In this document: positions 1-5,667 of the stretch, in pieces
How positions within the stretch are numbered: the stretch's first letter is position 1
How the letters are laid out: each line of letters starts with the position of its first letter
Assembly: GCA_046153915.1 (NCBI GenBank)
Contig: JBJXFC010000389.1
Span: forward strand, 1-6,573
DNA length: 6,573 nucleotides
Direction: 5' to 3'
Source of the DNA: JANNVZ01 sp046153915
Lineage (GTDB): Bacteria; Bacteroidota; Bacteroidia; Flavobacteriales_D; Sanyastnellaceae
Translations under genes and position numbers: made by a program
Notes under the pieces: model-generated
Seen by the model: the letters and a program-made list of their open reading frames with translations, nothing else
Databases searched by the model: none
What the model was told of the DNA's origin: nothing

Positions 1-404
1 ATTACCGCGATCTCAACGGCGGCATTCTCGAAGCATTCGGTGTGTTGTTCAGCCGCGATCTCAAGATTTATCTCTATCCATTCAAGGATATGGAAACGGG
101 TGAACTTCTTACAACGAAGAATTGTCCGATACACCCGCGCCTAAAGCCACTGTATGATTATTTGATCTACAACAAACGCCTTGTAGACATCACCGACTTC
201 AATCCGGATGTGCTGGATATCTATAGCAAAGACGTTTTGGATATGATCAAACACGGTTGCGAAGGATGGGAGGAATTGGTTCCAACCTATGTGGATACGA
301 TCATCAAAGACAATCGTTTGTTTGGCTACGATCCTGCAACGCCGCTCAATCCGAGTTACACACCACCGAAAAGGTTGAAAGAGCAACGGGTGAATCCGAA
401 TTAA
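1..404 (+). CDS. C-terminal part of a conserved cytosolic protein of uncertain function (5' end outside window)
   Basis: The reading frame is open from the left edge (first full codon at 3) to TAA at 402-404, giving 133 residues. The gene must begin upstream, so the GTG at 42 is an internal valine and not a start. No signal peptide or membrane segment is visible. The fragment starts with YRDLNGGILEAFG and continues with SRDLKIYLYPFKD, DYLIYNKRLVDI, GWEELVPTYVD and IIKDNRLFGYDP. From memory this matches the C-terminus of a protein of roughly 480-490 aa shared by Bacteroidota and Cyanobacteria. Databases label it variously as nicotinate-nucleotide adenylyltransferase or TonB-box/TonB-dependent receptor-like. 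Neither label can be supported from this fragment, since no nucleotidyltransferase HxGH motif or beta-barrel feature is present in it. It converges with the - strand gene at 401-2479 and overlaps it by 4 bp at the stop codons. The coding status is secure; the family is a recollection and the function is open. Confidence 0.75.
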   Translation, partial: YRDLNGGILEAFGVLFSRDLKIYLYPFKDMETGELLTTKNCPIHPRLKPLYDYLIYNKRLVDITDFNPDVLDIYSKDVLDMIKHGCEGWEELVPTYVDTIIKDNRLFGYDPATPLNPSYTPPKRLKEQRVNPN

Positions 405-2479
405 TTCAGGGCGTATTTTTTTCTGCGTGCAAACAGAAATCCTCCTGTGAGTAGCGTGCCGCTTGCCAGAATCCAGATCAATGGACTTGGCTTTGTGTCC
501 TGCTTCGAAATTTCTGACCAGCCTGTCATTTCATAGTTACCGCCCATAGTTTTCTGGAGAAAGTAATTGACGTCATTCGATTTTAGAATCATCGGGATTA
601 GTGCTTCACCTTTCAACTCAGTAATTTTTCCATTCCTGAAAGTATAACATTTGATGGAGATAATTTTCCCGTTCGATGCCGTAAAAGCAAAAATTTCATC
701 TCCATCAACATCGTCGATATTTCCAGTATAAACATTAGAAACAAATAGTTTAAGTGCTGGGTGAATAAAAGTATCAAACGCCTGGTAGTATACGTTCCAT
801 TTAACGAAGGCTGTATCGTTCAATTGATAGTAGTGTGATGAATCATTGGCCAGCTTTTCAATAATATCTTTATTTTGAGAGTGAATTAGTTCTTTGAAAT
901 TATCAATAATGTAATTGTTTAAGTCGTCATTGAGCTCTAACTTTTTCAAAAGATGCCCATATTGATTTATCTTTTTGAACCCTTGATAACCGTCATAATC
1001 GTACTGATTGTCATCACTATAAACGAGTATGTATTTGTCCTCCAATGGTGGGGTCATATCAATCCCATGCCAATGAAAATTGGGATCTTGAGTTGACAAA
1101 AAATATACTGAATCTCTTTTGTTGCCATTCAATGCGATGTAATCTTTTGTATGAAGAAAAATTGGCTTGCCACGTTCATTTGTACTTAAACTGTCATCGA
1201 TCACAAAAGGCAGTGAGATTTCCGTGATTTTCCATGTTTTGTTATATAATTTATAGCTGAAAAGATGTTGATGGGGCGTGCTGTCTGTTTCGGCCCAATA
1301 GAAAAATGTCGTTGTCCGATCTGTTTCATCTGAAGCGTTCATAAGGTAAGGATTGCCATAGAATGAGCCATGAATTCTACAAGCAGATTTCAAAAGCTCG
1401 CAATAATCTTCATTAAACTCATTGAAATAGGCTCTGAAATCACGACGATAATAAGGATTTAGAGAGGCAGGTGATACTTTATATGACTTTGATTTTGGGG
1501 TTGTTTTTTTTTCCGCGAATATTTCAGGGTATTGATAGGAAACATATTGACACAAGAAATTTGAAGTGTCCGGAAAATGAATGGCATTGAGTAGGTCTGA
1601 GAGAGTCAGCTTTCCATTGAAACATTGATTTGCCAATCCAAAATATTGGACATAACAAAACTGATTTTCATATAATGGCTCATATTGTTCTTTCAGGATT
1701 GTAAGATTTCTTTCGAGTTGCGTTTGTAGCACATAGTTAATCGCTTCGACATCATTTAACCTATGTATTGAGTCATTTTCTTCTATAGAGTATTCATCAA
1801 ATAATCTCGCCCGGCCATTACAATTGAGAATGCCTTTCACTATCATTTCGTTGTTTTCGAAGAACTCATTTATTTCAGAGTTGTAAAGGCTATCAATATA
1901 GTTACGGGAGTATGGAAAATGTCTTTTATTGTCCCAGTATGAATAGTCGCGAGCCGTTATTCCCTTGATTAATTCTTTGAAAAGTCCAATACACATTTCT
2001 GACTCTCCTTTTTGAACAGAGTAGATTGTGCTTTCAATTGTAATTTTGAAATCTTCATTCAAATTTTTTTGTCCAGAGAATACAATTGTGGAGTCTATGG
2101 TGGTTGTACCATTCCATGAACATTCTTCATTGATGGTTACAGATTTGTAAATACTAAAGCCATCACATTCTGCAACAAAGAGTTTTCCATAGTCAAATGA
2201 GTTGTTTTTTTTTCGGTCTCTGGAATTTAGGAATTCAGCAGTCAATGAAATAGCTATCTTTTTATCATTGAAATCCAAATACAAGTATTGCTTATTGTGC
2301 TTGATAGTATTTTCGTAAGAAGAACCACTCAATACAGGATATTTGTTGGATTGATATCCTAAGTTCCATTTCTGGCTAAGATCAATCGTGCAAACGGGTT
2401 CGAGGTTTAAAATATTTTGAGCGAATAAATTGCAGCCAAACGAGAAACAGAGGACGATTGGAACTATTGCTTTTTTCAT
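401..2479 (-). CDS. Secreted protein of unknown function with a C-terminal membrane anchor (692 aa)
   Basis: I do not recognise this family. The frame is open from GTG at 2497, but the ATG at 2479 (seventh codon) is preferred because it starts a clean signal peptide: MKKA, a hydrophobic core, then NLFAQ as a likely cleavage site of Bacteroidota type. Numbering below is from the GTG. The mature part is rich in Asn, Tyr, Asp and Ser and has 11 cysteines (from C36 to C617). An Asp-rich DDVDGDE motif at about 595-601, in a beta-rich context, resembles the calcium-binding loop of FG-GAP/VCBS-type repeats but stands alone. Near the C-terminus PLIWILASGTLLTGGFLFA (672-690) is one membrane helix followed by RRKK, so the protein is probably a type I membrane protein with its bulk in the periplasm. 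It follows the DoxX gene with a 14-bp gap from the ATG, so co-transcription is likely. Hand-counted 60-base samples give about 27-28% GC (841-900, 2221-2280) and 43% (1561-1620), against 42-47% for two samples in the sugar transferase gene, so composition differs from the neighbours. Confidence 0.85.
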   Translation of the reverse strand: MKKAIVPIVLCFSFGCNLFAQNILNLEPVCTIDLSQKWNLGYQSNKYPVLSGSSYENTIKHNKQYLYLDFNDKKIAISLTAEFLNSRDRKKNNSFDYGKLFVAECDGFSIYKSVTINEECSWNGTTTIDSTIVFSGQKNLNEDFKITIESTIYSVQKGESEMCIGLFKELIKGITARDYSYWDNKRHFPYSRNYIDSLYNSEINEFFENNEMIVKGILNCNGRARLFDEYSIEENDSIHRLNDVEAINYVLQTQLERNLTILKEQYEPLYENQFCYVQYFGLANQCFNGKLTLSDLLNAIHFPDTSNFLCQYVSYQYPEIFAEKKTTPKSKSYKVSPASLNPYYRRDFRAYFNEFNEDYCELLKSACRIHGSFYGNPYLMNASDETDRTTTFFYWAETDSTPHQHLFSYKLYNKTWKITEISLPFVIDDSLSTNERGKPIFLHTKDYIALNGNKRDSVYFLSTQDPNFHWHGIDMTPPLEDKYILVYSDDNQYDYDGYQGFKKINQYGHLLKKLELNDDLNNYIIDNFKELIHSQNKDIIEKLANDSSHYYQLNDTAFVKWNVYYQAFDTFIHPALKLFVSNVYTGNIDDVDGDEIFAFTASNGKIISIKCYTFRNGKITELKGEALIPMILKSNDVNYFLQKTMGGNYEMTGWSEISKQDTKPSPLIWILASGTLLTGGFLFARRKKYALN

Positions 2480-2493
2480 TGGAATAGGGAATA

Positions 2494-2910
2494 TCACTTT
2501 TTTTTATTGAACAAAAAGTTATCAATCGAATATTTCCCACTCCCCAATAAAAACACAGCCACAAAAGCCATCATATACCCCAGCGATGCTTCCTTGTCCT
2601 CCCAGGGATCGCCGGCATGGATTTTAAACGCAGCAACGGCCATGCAGATGATGATGGGTATAGCAGCGAAACGGGTGAACAACCCCAGAGCGATGAAGAT
2701 GCAGCAAAAGAATTCTGCAAAGACAGTGAGAGCCGCAGCCCAATAATCAGGCAGTCCAAAGGGTTGCGCAAATTCGACACTGATCTCATCCCAGCGCATC
2801 AATTTAGTATAGCCGTGGAAGATTAGCATGGATATGCCAAAAGTGAGTCGCAGAAACAATGAAGCTAAATCTGCATTCCACGCTTTGGATGAAAGTAGTC
2901 GTTGAATCAT
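2494..2910 (-). CDS. DoxX-family small integral membrane protein
   Basis: This 138-aa protein has the size and layout of the DoxX family (PF07681-type): four membrane helices at about 14-36, 57-78, 81-97 and 109-123. Family features visible are RLTFGISMLIFHGYTKL in helix 1 (with the HGxxKL signature), a polar Asp-Trp-Glu segment after it, FAEFF with a membrane-embedded Glu in helix 2, LGLFTRFAA before helix 3, and a His at the end of helix 3 (AAFKIHAG). DoxX-like proteins are inner-membrane proteins linked in some bacteria to thiol/redox stress or quinone-related electron transfer; the role here is not determined. The start is the ATG at 2910; the frame stays open upstream to 3099, but that extension lies inside the sugar transferase gene and looks non-biological (cysteine- and tryptophan-rich). 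It follows the sugar transferase by 32 bp. The gene ends AAT AAA AAA AAG TGA, with the TGA overlapping a GTG of the downstream frame. Confidence 0.9.
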   Translation of the reverse strand: MIQRLLSSKAWNADLASLFLRLTFGISMLIFHGYTKLMRWDEISVEFAQPFGLPDYWAAALTVFAEFFCCIFIALGLFTRFAAIPIIICMAVAAFKIHAGDPWEDKEASLGYMMAFVAVFLLGSGKYSIDNFLFNKKK

Positions 2911-2924
2911 GTGGTGAAAGTAAT

Positions 2925-2941
2925 AAAAAGCTCCGGGCTTT
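2925..2941 (-). terminator. Weak hairpin with T-run between sugar transferase and DoxX genes (possible attenuator)
   Basis: Just after the sugar transferase stop codon the - strand reads AAAGC CCGGA GCTTT TT: a 5-bp stem (2937-2941 with 2927-2931), a 5-nt loop and a run of five T ending at 2925. It has the shape of a small intrinsic terminator but the stem has only two G-C pairs, so it would be leaky at best. If it works it would lower expression of the two downstream genes relative to the transferase. It could equally be chance. Confidence 0.3.
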
Positions 2942-2942
2942 G

Positions 2943-4355
2943 TTATTTCCCCTTGCCACCAATTACTGTCAAAATAGTATAAAACATGATTTTTAAATCC
3001 ATCGCCAGCGACATGTTTTCGATATAGAGAATATCGTATTTGAGGCGTTGAATCATCTGGTCCACATTTTCGGCATAACCAAATTTTACCTGTCCCCACG
3101 ACGTAATGCCCGGACGAACGCGGTGCAGGTGACTGTAATGCGGTGCACGTTCCGTTATTCTTTCGATGAAGTATTTGCGCTCCGGTCGTGGGCCAACCAA
3201 CGACATATCGCCAATAAGTACGTTGATGAATTGTGGAATTTCATCCATACGCGATTTGCGCAGAAAACGACCAATACCCGTTACACGTGCGTCCTGCGAT
3301 GAGCTTAGTTGAGGCCCATTGGTCTCCGCATTGTGCACCATCGTTCTGAATTTCAAAATGCGAAATGGCTTACCAAATTTGCCAATGCGCTCCTGGGTAT
3401 AAATGATGGGACCTTTGGATGTAAAACGAATTGCCAGAGCGATCATCAATAAAAACGGAGATAAAATCGATAACGCAATCAATGATACTGTAACATCCAT
3501 AATCCGTTTGATGCTGAACTGCCAGTCGGGCATGATCTCATGATTGACACGAATGAGCGGAACACCATAGATGCTGTTCATTTTTACGGAACCACTGAGG
3601 ATGTCGTACATATCGGGAATGATGTTTACATTGACAGGCGCATCTTCCAAAAGCGAAAGAATATTTTCAAGGTCGTTGTGATCACTACTTTCTACGGCAA
3701 TAATCACTTCTTCTATCTTTTTCTCTTTGATAAGCCTTGGTAATTCGTGGTACTTCCCAAGCAACGGAATGTATTTGCTCAAGAGATTGTCCTGACCGTT
3801 TACACGCACAAATCCTTCAAACCGATAACCGGGAGATGAACGCATAGCTCTTATCTCTTCAAACATCGAAAGTGCCTGTTGATTGCCGCCTACAATGAGT
3901 GTATTGAAACCGATCTGGCCTTTGTGAACCAGCGAAACTGTGCGGGATGTTAGAATCAATCTGAACAATAAGGTTATCGTAAAATGAGAGCAAAATAAGA
4001 CGAGGAGTGATTCGTAATAATTTTTGTAATTCTTTATCTGATCATCTAGAAGAAATACAAAGAAGATGATGAGTGACCCTACTATAGAGGTAACAAATAC
4101 CTGTGCAAATTCCTGCAAGCGGTGCCTTCTGAAAATGCGCATATACTGTCCGCCCATGGTGTAGAGCATAATCCAGAACAATGGAATAATCAGCAATCCC
4201 CAAAAATAATTGTTGTCGAATTCGAGTGTGATTGCATGGCCAAATTTGGCAGACTCAAAATATTTTTTGCGGAAAACAAATAGGATAGTCCAGGCCGCTG
4301 CTGCTGCTGCGAAATCTGCGACGACGTATTTGACTATTTGTTTTGTTTGATTCAC
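2943..4355 (-). CDS. Polyisoprenyl-phosphate hexose/N-acetylhexosamine-1-phosphate transferase (WbaP/WcaJ-type initiating sugar transferase)
   Basis: This 470-aa protein has the full architecture of large polyisoprenyl-phosphate sugar-1-phosphate transferases. Membrane helices lie at about 8-28, 50-68, 86-104 and 115-136, starting with the KYVVADFAAAAAAWTILF segment typical of Bacteroidota members. A cytosolic Rossmann-like domain follows at about 148-275 (FNTLIVGGNQQAL, EEVIIAVE). The catalytic bacterial sugar transferase domain (PF02397) occupies about 280-465: KRIMDV, the LSP re-entrant-helix break (S299-P300), QERIGKFGKPFRILKFRTM, the catalytic Asp-Glu dyad D371-E372 in SRMDEIPQ, GDMSLVGPRPE (382-392), PGITSWGQV (415-423) and YDILYIENMSL. 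By family it transfers a sugar-1-phosphate from a UDP-sugar to a polyprenyl phosphate at the cytoplasmic membrane, beginning an exopolysaccharide, capsule or O-antigen unit. The sugar cannot be predicted. The start is GTG at 4355: an upstream in-frame TGA at 4380-4382 rules out an earlier ATG. No other polysaccharide gene is in view. Confidence 0.95.
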   Translation of the reverse strand: MNQTKQIVKYVVADFAAAAAAWTILFVFRKKYFESAKFGHAITLEFDNNYFWGLLIIPLFWIMLYTMGGQYMRIFRRHRLQEFAQVFVTSIVGSLIIFFVFLLDDQIKNYKNYYESLLVLFCSHFTITLLFRLILTSRTVSLVHKGQIGFNTLIVGGNQQALSMFEEIRAMRSSPGYRFEGFVRVNGQDNLLSKYIPLLGKYHELPRLIKEKKIEEVIIAVESSDHNDLENILSLLEDAPVNVNIIPDMYDILSGSVKMNSIYGVPLIRVNHEIMPDWQFSIKRIMDVTVSLIALSILSPFLLMIALAIRFTSKGPIIYTQERIGKFGKPFRILKFRTMVHNAETNGPQLSSSQDARVTGIGRFLRKSRMDEIPQFINVLIGDMSLVGPRPERKYFIERITERAPHYSHLHRVRPGITSWGQVKFGYAENVDQMIQRLKYDILYIENMSLAMDLKIMFYTILTVIGGKGK

Positions 4356-4444
4356 TGCGTGATTTTTATCATTGAAAAATCAACGGGATGATCCCAATTT
4401 ATACAGCCCCTTTCTATTCCGATCCAAAATCCCTTTGAATTCTT

Positions 4445-4465
4445 GCACTTGCTCGTTTCGAGTGC
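4445..4465. repeat. Left hairpin of the inverted-repeat element
   Basis: GCACTTG (4445-4451) pairs with CGAGTGC (4459-4465) through seven pairs, one of them T-G, around a 7-nt loop CTCGTTT. It corresponds to the hairpin at 4491-4513 in the opposite orientation, with an A-T pair here where the other has G-C, and a T-G pair where the other has C-G. Confidence 0.65.
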
Positions 4466-4490
4466 TCACCGTAGGATTGACCACGCTTGC

Positions 4491-4513
4491 GCGCTCGAAA
4501 CTTCCTCGAGCGC
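4491..4513. repeat. Right hairpin of the inverted-repeat element
   Basis: GCGCTCGA (4491-4498) and TCGAGCGC (4506-4513) form a perfect 8-bp stem around the 7-nt loop AACTTCC. The stem is GC-rich and stable but lacks a following T-run on either strand, so it is not a classical intrinsic terminator. It could still stabilise or end the lipoprotein transcript. Confidence 0.7.
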
Positions 4514-4568
4514 AATAATTCTTTGGGCTTTTGAATCTCATGTACAAAACGGACTGCATAAATTGGGA

Positions 4569-5438
4569 TTATTCTTCAAATTTGACAAGCTTTAAATTGT
4601 CGAGATATACTTTGGGCTGGCTCGATTCATTGCGTGCTCCTTCAAAATATATTCGGAAATGATCTGCACCCGGAGCAATAAGTCCCAAGGCACCGAAGTC
4701 CAAATATATTTTATTCCACACCTGAACTCCAGACGCATCCGAAGTTGTAGGTGTTAGAGTAAGCACGGGAACTTTGGATGAATTGCTTCCATCTGTTATA
4801 AAACAACCCACATTAAAACTGTTTGTGCAACTGTAATTCATCTCCAGAAAGACAGTATTGCCTGTTGTGAAAGTGAAGGTGTTTGCATCGGAGAATAGAA
4901 AATAATTTTGCCCTTCGTTGAGCGCAATCAAAGCAGATCCATTTCCTTCATAAACCAGATTGGGATCTGTAATGTGCGTCATAACACCGGCATTGCTGCC
5001 AGATCCGTTGAATCCTAATGAATTGTCAAAATTGCGCGTCGCATCGATGCTGAGATTCTCAAGGTAGATGAAGTGTGGTTGCAGCTTCACTTCTTCGTTG
5101 GGCTGCATGTTTACTGTCGTATCAAAGGCAGCAAGAAACGGATATCGGATGCGAAGCGAACCAATGCCATTGTTCCAGATTCCGGGATAACATGTAATAC
5201 GTGTGTTGCCGCTGGCGATAACAGGCACCTTTAACGGTGTACTGTATACACCTTGAATATTGTCATTGGCATATACCCACATCTCGCGAATGTTGGAACT
5301 GGATGTCCCTTCACCGTTTTGTGTGGAAACCGTGTAGTCTTCGACAACGACATATCCCGGAATTTCTTCCGAAGGATTGATGATGTTGCAACTCAGAAAG
5401 GGGAATAAACAGGCTGGCAATAAGAGTAGCAATCGCAT
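4569..5438 (-). CDS. Lipoprotein of unknown function (289 aa)
   Basis: The N-terminus MRLLLLLPACLFPFLSCN is a type II signal peptide: one Arg, a leucine-rich core and FLSC with the lipidated cysteine at residue 17. There is no basic or hydrophobic segment after it. The first part (about 25-125) contains SSSNIREMWVYANDNIQGVY, TPLKVPVIASG and CYPGIWNNGI followed by RYPF. I recall this pattern from a group of uncharacterised Bacteroidota lipoproteins of similar length, but know of no assigned function. The second part (about 145-289) is beta-rich with alternating hydrophobic residues (YFLFSDANTFTFTTGNTVFLEMNYSC written in two pieces here: TFTFTTGNTVFLEMNY) and ends YLDNLKLVKFEE, a typical last strand of a jelly-roll, carbohydrate-binding-like fold. 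The start is ATG at 5438; no Shine-Dalgarno sequence precedes it, as is usual in this phylum. It probably sits in the outer membrane or its periplasmic face. It is flanked by gaps of more than 200 bp and is likely transcribed alone. Confidence 0.88.
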   Translation of the reverse strand: MRLLLLLPACLFPFLSCNIINPSEEIPGYVVVEDYTVSTQNGEGTSSSNIREMWVYANDNIQGVYSTPLKVPVIASGNTRITCYPGIWNNGIGSLRIRYPFLAAFDTTVNMQPNEEVKLQPHFIYLENLSIDATRNFDNSLGFNGSGSNAGVMTHITDPNLVYEGNGSALIALNEGQNYFLFSDANTFTFTTGNTVFLEMNYSCTNSFNVGCFITDGSNSSKVPVLTLTPTTSDASGVQVWNKIYLDFGALGLIAPGADHFRIYFEGARNESSQPKVYLDNLKLVKFEE

Positions 5439-5519
5439 TATAAAAATTCTCTGATCAAAAAAGGTTCAGGAAAGGTCGGCGAAAATAGCTAAAGCGCTCT
5501 TTTCAGCCATTAGAAACGA

Positions 5520-5531
5520 TGCGTTAACGCA
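5520..5531. promoter_or_regulatory. 12-bp perfect palindrome upstream of the lipoprotein gene (possible operator)
   Basis: TGCGTTAACGCA reads the same on both strands. It lies 82 bp upstream of the lipoprotein ATG, a position compatible with a dimeric regulator binding near the promoter. No regulator gene is in the window and there is only one copy here, so function is inference. Confidence 0.3.
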
Positions 5532-5585
5532 ATATTGTGTTTTCCTTTAAATTATTTTTTGAACGAGGGTCAATAAATAACCAAC

Positions 5586-5607
5586 GCACGCTTCCTTCAT
5601 AGCGCGC
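5586..5607 (-). terminator. Hairpin downstream of the patatin gene (possible weak terminator)
   Basis: On the - strand GCGCGCT (5607-5601) pairs with AGCGTGC (5592-5586) as a 7-bp stem with one G-U pair and an 8-nt loop. It lies 60 bp past the patatin stop codon. The sequence after it is GTTGGTTATTTATTG, T-rich but not a clean T-run. The stem length and loop size resemble the hairpins at 4445-4465 and 4491-4513, though the sequence differs. Confidence 0.35.
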
Positions 5608-5667
5608 ATTTTTATAGCTAACTGATTTGCTGTCAATCTATCAAAACAATAAGTTGTAAAAGACTAT

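Larger units (their letters stand above)
4391..4569. repeat. 179-bp imperfect inverted-repeat element with two hairpins (BIME/REP-doublet-like or MITE-like)
   Basis: The two ends are inverted copies: ATCCCAATTTATACAG (4391-4406) and the complement of 4554-4569, which reads ATCCCAATTTATGCAG, matching at 15 of 16 positions. Similarity continues inward after a 2-nt length difference: AAAA-x-CCC-xxx-GAATT-x-TTGC-x-CT is shared by 4426-4449 and the complement of 4509-4532 (18 of 24 positions). Each arm then closes with GTTTCGAGyGC. Each arm therefore carries its own stem-loop (listed separately). A 25-bp spacer (4466-4490) separates the hairpins. No coding sequence lies inside. The right end starts at the last base of the lipoprotein TAA; the left end is 35 bp before the sugar transferase GTG and also forms GGGATgATCCC (4385-4395). 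No target-site duplication is visible. By structure it fits a non-autonomous dispersed repeat; that it is repeated elsewhere in the genome is inference. Confidence 0.7.
5439..5667. other. Intergenic region between patatin and lipoprotein genes
   Basis: This 229-bp gap follows the patatin stop codon and precedes the lipoprotein start on the - strand, so it should hold the lipoprotein promoter. It contains a 12-bp perfect palindrome (5520-5531) and a hairpin (5586-5607), both listed separately. I found no convincing match to the Bacteroidota promoter pattern TTTG / TAnnTTTG and no small open frame worth reporting. Confidence 0.6.

Noticed and set aside
42..404. GTG at 42 as the start of a 120-aa gene
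   Set aside because: The frame is open to the left edge and the residues before it (YRDLNGGILEAFG) continue the same conserved-looking protein, so this is an internal valine.
401..2479. C-terminal end of the anchored protein as a type IX secretion sorting signal
   Set aside because: The tail is a membrane helix plus RRKK, not the beta-sandwich C-terminal domain used by that system.
2911..3099. N-terminal extension of the DoxX frame to 3099
   Set aside because: It lies wholly on the sugar transferase 3' end apart from 32 bp, its residues look like an out-of-frame translation, and the ATG at 2910 gives a normal-length DoxX protein.
4296..4311. GCT/GCA microsatellite
   Set aside because: It is about four repeat units encoding the alanine run in the first membrane helix, where small residues are normal for this family.
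4391..4435. TTTTGG and TAAATTGG on the - strand as a promoter for the sugar transferase
   Set aside because: The match to the Bacteroidota TTTG / TAnnTTTG pattern is imperfect and the spacing is long (21-23 nt), so it is too weak to annotate.
4491..4513. GC-rich hairpin as a classical intrinsic terminator
   Set aside because: No T-run follows the stem on either strand, and it is part of a larger two-hairpin inverted repeat.
5485..5621. Direct repeat ATAGCTAA at 5485-5492 and 5614-5621
   Set aside because: Eight bases in an AT-rich gap with unlike flanks is expected by chance.
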